Source of the DNA: Glebionis coronaria
Lineage: Eukaryota; Streptophyta; Magnoliopsida; Asterales; Asteraceae
Assembly: GCA_025667525.1 (NCBI GenBank)
Contig: CM046875.1
Span: 204,286,271-204,350,270, forward strand
DNA length: 64,000 nucleotides
Reading direction: 5' to 3'
In this document: positions 13,650 to 24,463 of the stretch, one piece after another
How positions within the stretch are numbered: position 1 is the first letter of the stretch
Layout of the letters: each line of letters begins with the position of its first letter
Position numbers and translations under genes: made by a program
The notes under the pieces: model-generated
Told to the model about the DNA's origin: nothing
The model's input: the letters and a program-made list of their open reading frames with translations, nothing else
The model's database searches: none

Positions 13650-16364
13650 TGAGACTCCCAAAATCAGGCAAGGAAACACGTAGGCAGCAAGGGGGCGACG
13701 TCATGGTACAAGAAACAATAAAATATCGTTGACACAAAGTTGACGTACTAAAAATATATACATTATATCATAAAAGATCAGAGTTTTTAATCAAAGGTCC
13801 CCGAGTTTTATAAGCAGAAAAATCCATTATTTAATTACGGTTTTGTAACATATAGTTACCAAGAACATATGATAAACTTATGACAGCTTTTACCAAAACA
13901 AAAGTTTAAATATACACAGAAATCTCCAAGTTGCGATAATATCTTGCGGGCTCTCATACAAGCAAAGCTAAGTATTAATACCTGAGATTAAACATGTAAA
14001 ATCGTCAACAAAAATTTGAATGATATTCATAGGTTTAGTAGTAAAGGTGTGGAACACAAGCATTCATTTGTAAAACAAGAAATTTGGAAAATGGTTATGT
14101 ACATTAACCATAGTCCGAAACCATTATTATTGTTATTTAGTTCATGAACCAAAGCTTAACATCAATGTAAGTTCCTCTAGGGAGTATTCAGCCCTAATAC
14201 TCAAGTAACAAATCAAATGTTAAGTGCGTCAGTGGTTAAACAACCGTAACATGGGACGGGGATAGTCAATCCCGATGGATACACCCATAACATTCACGCT
14301 TAGCAACACAAGTAAATTAACGGTACATGATAAAGAGAGGAAACTTAAGGGCTATTGACTAAAAGAAATAATATCAATGAAAACTGTTGGAAACATACAA
14401 GTTCTGGATAGCATACAGTTTTTAAATGGATGTGTTTCACCATGTAAAATCTCACCCCGAGTTTAGAAACAATTTGCAAGTAGTAAAAAGAGGATATGAA
14501 CTCACCTTAGCCACGAGGTAAGTGAATCACAGAACTCAGAAGCTGAGTAGAAACAGTAGTGGTAAGACGATGACATGGATGCCCGGTAAACACGAAAGCC
14601 GCAACCTACCAAATAAGGCGCACACTTTATTAATATACCCAAGTATAAACTCATACATAGTAAAACCAATTAAATATACTCAAAACCGTAGTATATACAC
14701 AAGAACAAACCACACAAGTGATACTACTAGACAACTTGCACAAGACTACGTTATCAAGACAAGTGCTCCCGAAAATACTCAGCCGGTACATACCAAATGT
14801 ACTCGCTGATTTCCCATACTTAGACAACTCGGATTGTTATGAAACTTGGTGAAAAACTCAATTATAATCTGAATAAAGCTCAGTTTAAATTTCATCCAAA
14901 GATTTACATTTTATAACTACCTGCTCAACACATTTCTCAACTTGAAAAACCAGACAAATTTGAACACTTGACTCGTGAAAATATTTTGACCATCATAACC
15001 TTTACCATTTGTAAACTTGACAACTAAGTTTGAAAATAGACTCAAGACCCCTGGTTTAGAGCCTAAGAACAGCCCTTGAATCTTTTTGAAACTCATTTAT
15101 AGTCCCCGGGATTTGACCAAATATCGACAACAATTTCGTGTTGTGTTGATACTCGCCTCCCGATACACGAATATTCAAACTAGTGTAACTTCCTCCTCTT
15201 TATGAGTTAGAAGGCCTACTTTATACCAAAATGAGAGCCTCAACAACCACTACAACTAAATACTATCATCTCAACCTTTAGTCAAACTTTAACCCACGAA
15301 AAATAGCCCTAAACTCACGGTCAAAAATACACTTTAGAAAATCACATTAGATCATCATTTTGACCCATTTTAACAAATTCCCCACTCCTAATATTGACCA
15401 AACATCATCCTAAATAATCCTTATCAACCTATATCACTTTCATGTTACTTATAACAAAATCAAAATAAAAAATTTGAACTTTTCATCGTCAAAACAACAT
15501 AATCATGCTAAGATAATTACATGCATGATCTTAAAATACTTCCACCAACCCTTGTTCATAACAAAAATTAAAACTCAATGCATGTGGGTAAAATTTGTAC
15601 CAAAACATTCGCCTTTTTATTTCAAGAATGGGTCTTGAATTTGTTTTAGTTAGATCAAGATCAAAATCAAAAGAAAATGGTGTTTGTGGTGTTATTTTGG
15701 GACAACAAGGGTAGAGAGAAGAAAGAATAATTTGGAGTGTGTGTGTTTTTTGTATGTAGAAATTAAAGTTAGGTGTGAAAAAATAATTTATATAGTGGGG
15801 TTAGGGTGAAAATGGTAAATAGGAAATAGTTTTGGACCAAAATGCAAAGCATAAGTTAAAAAGCGGGAAATGACTATTAGTCAACTTTGAAAATATTCAC
15901 GGGACTCGAGTTTCGTAAAAATACTTTTTCAAAAGTTAAAATGCATAAAAAATATGATAAAATGGTTTCGCGACACGACTTAACACGTCATTAAAAAGAA
16001 GACATCGAAAACGTCAAACATTGAAACAATTGACAATGAAACGTAACATATCGGGCATCCGTTGGTATCGCGATCAATAGTAGTTCTCGTTACTCGTTGA
16101 TTTGAGTAAACTTTTGTAAAATGCACACAGGTTCTTTTAAATCAAAGATTTTGGTTTAAATAAATTTAGAAAAATAAAATAAAATTTCTATAATTCCAAA
16201 TAAAGTATTATCAATGATCAGAAAAATACTTATAAGTACAATTTATTAATAATGTCAAGATCTCATATTTTACGTATAATGAATACAAGAAAACGTAACA
16301 TGTTGGAAAATTCAAGAAACATGAATAAAAGAATAAAATAATACCGAGAAAATACGAGTTCTCA
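13650..16364 (-). repeat. LTR of a second Tekay-like element (e2)
   Basis: It parallels the e1 LTR: a shared 'cctgagat.aaacatg' block (13980-14000 against 6731-6750), a shared 'gaactcacctt' block, and related termini. On the minus strand it starts TGAGAACTCG at 16364 and ends GGGAGTCTCA at 13650, a 5-bp inverted terminal match. It is 2715 bp long. The six bases TAGTCG lie on both sides (13644-13649 and 16365-16370). These could be a target duplication of a solo LTR. However, the right-hand copy overlaps a sequence that aligns with the e1 polypurine region and is followed by a pol relic, so I favour a 3' LTR. Confidence 0.6.
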
Positions 16365-18648
16365 TAGTCGACCCTCTAAAGGAACTCTGGTCCCTCAGAG
16401 TTTAACTAGAGATAGAAGAAGATGCAAACAAAAGGAGATACATGGTTTAGAACTGATTCATTGCTTCCTAGGTAATTTCTGCACCGCAGCGTACCTTAGC
16501 AATTAGAATTCACAACACTTTAGTTTATTAACTCCTTTTTTAATAAATTTTCAAACTTGGATTAAAATAATGACCTTTCAGTACAGAGAAATATCAAGAG
16601 ATAGAATGAACACAAGAATTGCTTAAACGGATAAGTGCGCCAAAATGAATCAAGATTGTTAATCAACAAGGAATCGCAAATCACGCAACTATAAAACATG
16701 ACAATTTACTTATTAGAAAAATAGAGGGGAAATATGAATTACATATAGACATTTGGATTACAAGTTGTCACAATTATCTGTCTAGGATTTGTTATTACTT
16801 TAAAACTCGGTTTAGGTACTTTCTTGATTTAAAGAAAATTTTACAAGGTTTAATGATTTGAAATCAAACTATATATATTTAGCGGTTAAGCAGTCGATAA
16901 ATCTTTTTCTTGATCAGGATTTTCAAAGCAAAAAGTAGAACATTTCAAAATAGTTATCTTGATTGGCTTAAGAACTTTTGGATGATTGTATGAAATTATT
17001 GTTAACAACTCAGGTTTATCATTATCATTAGAGAAAATCAAATTTCCAAATTATTTAGAATCTTTGTTAGAAATTATAAATTAAATTGATAATTTCATTA
17101 GGTTGAAAGTAAAGTATGATACAATCAAATACTTTAAAAGATAAAGCTTGACATCCTTTTAAACACTAGTTATTAATCTACCAAAGAGGATGTATAGATC
17201 CGACATTAAACTTGAAATGGTTAGTTTGGTAATTTAACCACTTGATATAATGTGTAAAACGTTCTTTAGAATTTATAATAATATCTAGAAATCCAAGAAG
17301 GTGTTTAATGCACCAAACGGTAAACATGTGACATATTTTGGTTTTCAAAAGATGACAAGATAACAAACGAGTATGAAATGAATAATAATCAACAATTAGT
17401 ATGCGAGCAATAGCACAAGGGGATAAAACGTACTTCGTACCAAATTCTTAACGAACATGATAGAATAGATGCATCGATGATAGGGACAATACAAAACAAA
17501 GGATTTAGCAAATGGTTAATTCACGAGCGTGGTTGGTGTCACCAACAACGGCTTATTAAGTTCTCAATGGTCGATACACGATCGAAAGAGAAAATCCACA
17601 CCATAAATTTTCGAATCAAAGAAACATCTTAAGAAGTCACTTGTATATAATTCAATTAAAATGAACAACATTGGAAATTAGAGAGCGAAATCATCGCACG
17701 GTTCACATTAGTTAATTTCGAGGCGATAGAGTCTAACACACATCATGACAAATACACGAAATCATTGTTCACGTCCAGTCATAAATCATTATCCGCGTCC
17801 AGACACGTTTTGAAGGTTTACCAAAAATGGATAGAGAAGGTTGGTCAATGATGAAGCATAAAAAAACATTGAAACTTTCAAGTCTGGTACCAATGGTAAG
17901 AAATTAGACGAGTGGTAACGAGAATTATATCACAAAGGAAGATGAGATAACAAGTAAAACAAAGATCGTTGAGTAAGGAAATATCTACTTGCAGGCATGT
18001 AATTCGTTCAAGAAAAGATAAGGGATCATATGTGTATGTCGCGAACTGGTGCTACTAGCCTAAGATGTAAAAGTTCTCAAAACTTTATTTTATCTAACTT
18101 TTTAAGGAACATAAGTAAAAAGTTGGTTCTTTGACAAGATATTTAAGGTGACTACTATTCGGCCTCACATGGATCCTTCTAAATTACGCATAGGTGATCA
18201 GGCCATGCATAATGTAGGTCTAGCAATGCGATACACAATTCGTCAAACCAGTATTACATGTCATATATTTAAAATATATATATATGATACAAAAAATAGA
18301 AATCGGAATAATTTATGAAACTTTTCGCAAGTAAGTAATTCGCTTGATATTTAAATCAACAATTTCAATGTCACAAGAATTGTTTATAAGACCAACGTTT
18401 AATAATTTGTGAAAATACATCGTAAAACAATGACCAATGTAGAACATTTTGTAAAATGTTTCGCAAATAATACCAGTTTAAATTTATTTGGTGACATGAT
18501 GATAGTTTACAAAATAGTGTGTGGTTAACACGAGAGGAATACATAGTAAATGATAAGACAATATGCGAAATGGTTACAAGATGATTGAATTTCGAAAGGT
18601 TTAGCCGGAATCGTCATGAGACACGTGTCCAAATGATAACGAAAGATA
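16365..18648 (-). pseudogene. Eroded interior of e2 with a reverse-transcriptase relic
   Basis: At 17178-17366 the minus strand reads a segment ending in GFLDIIINSKERFTHYI. This matches the gypsy RT block around F(V/I)DDI and the following SK..EH; the catalytic Asp pair is not intact. About 18120-18260 aligns with 4661-4790 of e1, which confirms the same family and orientation. The distance from the RT relic to the LTR is only about 0.8 kb, against about 2.3 kb in e1, so the RNase H/integrase part is largely deleted. The interior is interrupted at 18649 by the SIRE element. Confidence 0.6.
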
Positions 18649-19373
18649 TGTGTAGAAACTAGAAGGGGGGGGGGGGGGTTGAATAGTTTCTAATATTTAC
18701 TTGTTAAATGTTGGTTTTCAAAAAAAATCCTTTTTCTAAAAAACATAGACTTGAGGAAATAAGTGAAATCTTCTTATGCACAATATGAACAATGATAGTG
18801 TAACTAAACTAATACTAACAAATATATATGCACAAAGAATAAAGAATGTAAAGAGTTAAGCGTAAAGAAAGATCAAACCAAACACCAAGGATTTATAGTG
18901 GTTCGACAACGAAGCTCACTCCTCATTCCTACCCCACTCCTCGAGTACTCCTTACTCGAGATTTCAATACACAACAAGCTCCTTGTGGTGGAGAAAACCG
19001 TACACGTCGCTTAACCAATTTCTGACTCTAAGCTAAAAGTCGATCCCTAATCGTAGCTAGGACCAATCTACACAACTACTTAGTACATACACAAATTCCG
19101 AATAGACACAACTACTTGGATCTTCACAACTATTACACAACAACAAATGTATAAAATTTGATCTTCAAAGGATCTTTGGTGGTGGACTCAACACTTCACA
19201 ATGATAGTGTTCTTCTCTTTGCACTTGAAGAGGAAGGGATGGATGAGATAGATTCACCTCTAAACAAGTAGTAATCAATCAAATAATCAAGGATTTGAGT
19301 GATTTAAGAAGTATGTTTGAATCTGGAAATTTATGTGCAAAAGAGGTGAATTGAAAATCTGAGAAAGGTCCAC

Positions 19374-19381
19374 TATTTATA
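19374..19381 (-). promoter_or_regulatory. TATA box of the SIRE LTR
   Basis: TATAAATA on the minus strand, about 0.5 kb into the LTR, with the GCGGTTCC palindromes just upstream. It is the likely core promoter of this LTR. Confidence 0.6.
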
Positions 19382-19410
19382 GGACAAAGGGCCAACGGGT
19401 ATATCTGCCC

Positions 19411-19476
19411 GCGGTTCCTTATGTTGGCTGGCGGTACCTTATCGATAAGGAACCGCCTAGGCGCTAAGGAACCGCC
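19411..19476. repeat. GCGGTTCC palindromic module, copy 1 (in LTR)
   Basis: Four half-sites: GCGGTTCCTTAT (19411-19422), GGCGGTACCTTAT (19430-19442), ATAAGGAACCGCC (19445-19457) and TAAGGAACCGCC (19465-19476). The two central ones form a 28-bp near-perfect palindrome centred on ATCGAT. Confidence 0.85.
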
Positions 19477-19877
19477 GGACTAGACTCCGCTCCCTTTTTG
19501 TCCTTTGGTGGTGGAGGTCATATCTGATTATAAAAATATCCAGAAAGGATATTCCAAATCAAAAGGGAATATGGTATTTTCAAATTTTCAAATATTTAAT
19601 TTAATAAAACATTTTTTAAAAAGAAAGTTTAATTAAAAACTTGTCACACTTAATAAAAAGTGAGTTTTAAGAAAAGATTAAATCACTTGATCACTTGATT
19701 AAGGTTAGTACTTGTTTATTCATACCTTAAGTGAAAATGGGTAAAATGAAAAATTCTTGAACTCAAGAATTCGTTTTTTGTTGTTTTCGTAAATGCTTGT
19801 TTTTATATATTGTCGTAATCAAAACTAAGCGAGACCAAAAAATGAAAGTAACGTTTTTAGGCATTACTGCATTAACA

Positions 19878-19894
19878 ATCCCCCCCTTTTTGAT
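19878..19894 (-). other. Polypurine tract of the SIRE-type element
   Basis: The minus strand reads AAAAAGGGGGGGAT directly before the LTR start TGTTAATGC. Further AAGGGGGA tracts occur at about 19964-19972, 20024-20032 and 20039-20048 on the same strand, an arrangement seen in SIRE elements. Confidence 0.75.
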
Positions 19895-20327
19895 TCTGAC
19901 AATACATAAACTCAATCACACGAAAAACAAGATTTTCGAAGACGAGTTTATTTATTTATCCCCCTTAGTCGAAGCAAAAAGGTTGCACAAGTCGGTGTTG
20001 AAGAGACAGACTTTGCAAAGACTCCCCCTTGGTGCTTACTCCCCCTTGCTTGGGGCATCGAGGAATCGAGATATGGTGACAAGCTACATAGAAGGGTTAG
20101 TTGAACAAAAGAAACAACCAACAATATATAGCTAAAGGTCACCCAAAAAGAATAAAAAAGAAAAGAGAACACAAAGACTAAGATCAAAGTGAAGTCATAT
20201 AAAATAAAAAGAGTCATACAAAGATGTATGAAAGAGGAAACAAGCCAAAAACATAAATATAATCCTAGTTAATCTAGAATTCTAAGATTTGCTTGAATAA
20301 AGTGTCTTGTGGATAAGCAACCAATGC

Positions 20328-20707
20328 TTATATGAAAGACAAGGTAGTGGCGGAATGAGGTGGTGGTGGCTTGGTGGAGATCTCATAATCAAAGTGAAGA
20401 GGAGGCTTGATTAAGAGACTCTTAATGTAGCTCAACTCCTCATAGATGCGTGCCATAGCAAGATGTTGATATTGACAACAATGACAATATGTCCCATGGT
20501 GCATGACATTATCATGAGAAGGAGGAAGAACACTAAAGGGTGGTGGTGGAAGAAAAGATGTTCCACAATCAAAATTCTTGGTAGGAGAGATGTGATTAAG
20601 AGTGTTCTTGGGTGAATTTGGATTGAAATGTTGTTGGGTGAGTTGGGATTGAAAGCAATTGGGTAGAATGGAGGAGAATCAAGGCTTTCATTAGGAGAGT
20701 AAGACAT
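20328..20707 (-). pseudogene. Small frameshifted ORF between RNase H and the 3' LTR (SIRE 3' ORF)
   Basis: An ATG at 20707 opens MSYSPNESLDSPPF. A frame change near 20605-20620 leads into a second open frame that ends with TAA at 20328-20330. The second frame carries HHGTYCHCCQYQH, then a helical stretch (MARIYEELSYIKSLL) and a Pro-rich tail. It lies where SIRE elements keep an env-like or extra ORF. I see no signal peptide or membrane segment in the restored frame. The Cys/His motif could bind zinc. Function is unknown. Confidence 0.45.
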
Positions 20708-20861
20708 TTTGGGATTTGAAGTAAGGCAAAATGCTTATGGTTTAATAGGGAAGGCTCAAGGGTATTTTTGGGGTGGTCAAAGGGTTGAAGAAAAGATTCT
20801 CAAAAATGTTGGAACAAATTTGGAATTTCAGAAATACCCAAAAAAAGAGGAAGCAATGTAC

Positions 20862-20927
20862 GCGGTTCCTTATTGCTTCCGGCGGTTCCTTATTGATAAG
20901 GGACCGCGGTTCATATATGGAACCGCC
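20862..20927. repeat. GCGGTTCC palindromic module, copy 2 (3' non-coding region)
   Basis: Half-sites GCGGTTCCTTAT (20862-20873), GGCGGTTCCTTAT (20881-20893), GATAAGGGACCGC (20895-20907), GCGGTTCATAT (from 20906) and ATATGGAACCGCC (20915-20927). It has the same alternating orientation as copy 1. Confidence 0.85.
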
Positions 20928-20939
20928 TACAGTGGTTGA

Positions 20940-21404
20940 GTTTTGGTGGTGAAGGAAGATTTTTTTTTCAGCAAATCTTATTTTTCTAGTCTAACTTATC
21001 ATAGGGATATGCTCAAGAGCAAAGATAGACAAAGAGAACACATACTAGCTCACCAAATAGGGATTGACCAAAATACATGGATTTTAAAAATCGACGTAGG
21101 AGGTGTGTAAGACAAGACCTTAAGTCATGACACAATGATCCTCCATGATTCTATCTTGTTCTTGCTATGTTTGAGAAAGTCATACATATGAATTATGTAA
21201 GCTCGAGATTAATAGCAAGAATCTATGAAAAACGTTTTTAGATTGAATTAACAATGTCAAAACATTTCTTTACCATTTTTGAAAGAGACGTTGAGGATTT
21301 TGAAAAGGAGAAGAGAAGATTTTCAAGAAGAGTTTAGGAGACTCAATGACTCAAAGTGATAAAGGACTCAAAGGAAAGTAAGAGACTCAATAAAGGGAAA
21401 GCAA
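20940..21404. other. Non-coding 3' region of the SIRE-type element
   Basis: This sequence lies between the pol stop and the GCGGTTCC module. No ORF or motif was recognised. Confidence 0.5.
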
Positions 21405-23217
21405 TTAAGGAATATGTTCCATTAATCCTAGACCTAGACGCAAGTAATTAAAAGGTTCCCTCTTAAGTGGCTTAGTGAAGATGCCGGCTAAGTTATCCTC
21501 GGAGGGTACCTTCTCAATTGAAATGTTCCCCTTTTGAACATTATCCCTAAGAAAATGGTGACGAATTTCTTTGTGCTTGGTTCGCGAATGTTGCACGGGA
21601 TTCTTGCTAAGGTCTATAGCACCTTTATTGTCACACATAATGAGAACATCATCAAGACGAATCCCGTAATCAACAAGCGCTTGCTTCATCCATAGAGCTT
21701 GTTGGCATGCTTTTCCGGCACTCACATACTCGGCTTCCGTGGTGGATATCGCAAGAGCGGTTTGTTTCTTGGAGAACCAAGAAGTTAAACAACAACCCAT
21801 GAAGGTACAAACTCCACTAGTGCTTTTCCGGTCCACATAGTCTCCCGCATGATCCGAGTCTGCGTAGACAATGGTTTCTACGCCAGTCCCTTTAGGATAC
21901 CATAATCCTAAATGTATAGTGCCCTTAATGTATCAGAAGATACGCTTAACCACTTCAAGGTGAGAGGTTTTGGGAGCCTCTTGGAAGCGAGCACAAAGGC
22001 AAACACTAAACGTGATATCCGGTCGACTTGCTGTTATGTACAACAAACTACCAATCATACCTCTATATTTGGTGTTGTCTACCGACTCACAGTCATCATC
22101 TACGGTGAGTTTAGTATCCGAGGCCATTGGGGTCTTCATTGGTCTAGATTCTTCTAATCCAAATTTCTTTAGCATTTCTTTAGCGTACTTAGATTGATTA
22201 AAGAAAATACCATCGTCCATTTGTTTAATTTGGAGTTCTAAAAAGAAGTTAAGTTCTCCCATCAGACTCATTTCAAACTCATCATGCATGATTTTGGCAA
22301 AGTCATCACACAATTCTTGACAAGTTGAGCCAAATATAATGTCATCAACATATATTTTCACAGTTATGAGGTGAGAACCTTTCTTCTTTGTAAAGAGAGT
22401 GTTGTCTATCATTCCCATGGTATACTCATGTTTAACAAGAAACGCTTTAAGTCTATCATACCAAGCTTTGGGTGCTTGTTTAAGACCATAAAGTGCCTTC
22501 TTAAGCTTGTAAACATGATCCGGTTTCTCAAAATCATTGAAGCCGGGAGGTTGAGCCACATATACCTCCCCATTGATCACACCGTTATGAAACGCACTCT
22601 TTACATCCATTTGTTGAAGCTTAATATCTACGGCACAAGCGTAGGCTAAAAGGATTATAATGGATTCTAATCTAGCTACCGGTGCATATGTCTCGTCATA
22701 ATCAATCCCTTCTTGTTGATTATAGCCTTGTGCTACAAGTCTAGCTTTGTTACGAGACACAACACCATTCTCATCTAGCTTATTCCTATATACCCATTTG
22801 GTTCTTATGATGGTAGAACTTCTAGGTGGAGGAACAAGTTTCCAAACATCATTAGCTACGAATTGATTCAATTCTTCTTGCATCGCAATGACCCAATTCT
22901 CATCCATCAAATCTTCTTTAACATTCTTTGGTTCAATCAAAGAGATGAAACAAAAGAAGTTACTTTGGTTTTGGACTTGAGATCTTAGGGTCCTTTGATT
23001 TAAGTCACCAATGATATTATTGAGAGTATGATCCTTAGACTCCTTAATGTTTACTTCCTTTTAAACACTAAGGTCTTCACCTCCTATTTTTCTAACCTCT
23101 TTGACTCTAACTACTTCTACTTCATCCAAGTCATCATCAACCAATGGTGGTGTCTTGGTTAAAGGAGGTGTTTCATCAAAAGTCACGTTAAGTGATTCTT
23201 CAATTACGCCTAAGGTT
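21405..23217 (-). pseudogene. SIRE-type reverse transcriptase and RNase H
   Basis: RT lies at 21933-22975 and RNase H at 21405-21836, in one frame. RT features: the start-proximal ENWVIAMQEELNQF block, WVYRNKLDENG, ARLVAQGY, the QMDVKSAFHNG block with a catalytic Asp, KALYGLKQAPKAWYD, and IYVDDIIFGS with the YVDD centre (about residue 200 of the 335-codon stretch). RNase H features: DRKSTSG, TEAEYVSAG, the DNKGAI block and HSRTKHKEIRHHF. A TGA at 21933-21935 separates the two; family members carry Arg there, so a CGA to TGA change is likely. Upstream the frame continues through a linker of the type that precedes copia RT (KESKDHTLNN, QRTLRSQVQNQ) to a TAA at 23061-23063. Confidence 0.85.
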
Positions 23218-24140
23218 CTATTGAGGACTCTTGTAGGCTTTGCTAGTTTGGGAATAACCTAAAAAGATACCTTCGTAAGACTTTGGGTCAAACTTGGTAA
23301 GGTAGTCTTTGGTGTTGAGGATAAAGCACTTGCTTCCAAACACCCTAAAGTATTCCAATGAGGGTTTCTTACCTTTAAGAATCTCATAGGGGGTCTTTCC
23401 TAGGAAGGGTCGAATAAGAATTCGGTTAAGAATATAAGTCGATGTGTCCACGGCATTGCACCAAAACTTTTGAGGCAAAGATTACTCGTTTAACATCATC
23501 CTACTCATCTCTTAGATGGTCCTATTCTTTCTTTCAACTACCCCATTTGATTGTGGAGTGCGAGGAGCCGAGAAGTTATGGGTAATACCATGAGCTTCAC
23601 AAATGGCACCAAATTGCACTTCATTATCAAATTCCCTACCATGATCCGTCCTAATAGAGACAACTGGACATCCTAGTTGATTTTGAATTCTTCGACTAAA
23701 GATTTCGAAATGATCGAAAGCTTCATTCTTAGATGCCAAAAATCTAGTCCAAGTGAATCTAGAGTAGTCATCAACTATAACTAGGGTATAAAGGTTACCT
23801 CCATAACTCCGTATGGCGGTAGGTCCAAAGAGATCCATATGTAGTAGTTCTAAGCATCGAGAGGTTGAAACCAAATTCTTGGCTTTGTGACTTGAGTGAA
23901 CTTGCTTTCCAACTTTTCAAGCATCACAAAAGCGACTATCAAACTTCATCTTGGGGAGGTGTCTTACCAACTCCTTAGAGACTAAAGATTGAATTAGACG
24001 CATATTAGCGTGACCTAATCTCCTATTCCGAAGAGTAGAACTATCATTTATAGTCGCAAGACATATGTTGTCTTTTGACTTCTTATTAACCTTCATGACA
24101 TAAAGCCCATGCTTTCTAACACCTTTTCCAATGACCTTTT
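23218..24140 (-). pseudogene. SIRE-type integrase
   Basis: The catalytic core is at 23512-23874: LLHMDLFGP (first Asp), IRTDHGREFDN (second Asp) and GVVERKNRT (Glu), the D,D-35-E pattern of copia integrase. Upstream, to about 24140, the frame shows a GAG-pre-integrase / zinc-finger part (RRLGHANMRLI and CDA followed by a stop). Downstream, 23218-23478 has FWCNAVDTSTYILNR and YFRVFGSKCFILN, the C-terminal integrase block. In-frame TAA codons at 23512-23514 (Gln expected) and just downstream split the protein. The breaks make it non-functional. Confidence 0.8.
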
Positions 24141-24146
24141 CATCTT

Positions 24147-24437
24147 TTACGATTTCACTATCATTTTCTGAAAGATGACCTTACACTTATTGTCACAAAT
24201 TTGACCTATGCTTAAAAGGTTAAACCCTAAATTATCTACGTCCTCAACATTTTCAATAGTCATGGAGTCAAGAGAAACCGTACCTTTGCCAATGATATTA
24301 CCACGTAGACTACTAGCGAATGTGACATTACCTCCATCATATGCTTTGTATCGTGAGAACAAACTTCGATTACCCGTCATGTGTTTAGAACAACCACTAT
24401 CCTTAATCCACTCGTCGGGTTCCAAATCAATTCCCAA
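24147..24437 (-). pseudogene. SIRE-type aspartic protease
   Basis: EWIKDSGCSKHMTGNRSLF is the copia protease block, with DSGCS as the active site. It is followed by GGNVTFASSLRGNIIGKG and LGFNLLSIGQICD, the second conserved protease region. The frame differs from the gag and integrase segments on either side, so at least one indel lies at each junction. Confidence 0.8.
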
Positions 24438-24463
24438 GCATATTTAGGTAACAACATACACGA

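Larger units (their letters stand above)
18649..19877 (-). repeat. 3' LTR of the SIRE-type element
   Basis: On the minus strand it begins TGTTAATGC directly after the polypurine tract and ends ...TTTCTACACA. It contains a TATAAATA box (minus; 19374-19381), a palindromic GCGGTTCC block 30-100 bp upstream of that box, and a run of 14 C (14 G on the plus strand, 18665-18678) near its end. There is no second LTR in the window, so the left edge is inferred from TG...CA and loss of coherence. Confidence 0.75.

Noticed and set aside
18665..18678. Run of 14 G as a regulatory G-quadruplex or assembly artefact
   Set aside because: A G-run near the LTR end is common in SIRE-type elements and its length is prone to error; nothing more can be claimed.
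20709..20939. 76-codon plus-strand ORF over the GCGGTTCC module
   Set aside because: Antisense in the SIRE 3' region, built partly from the palindromic module; no homology recognised.
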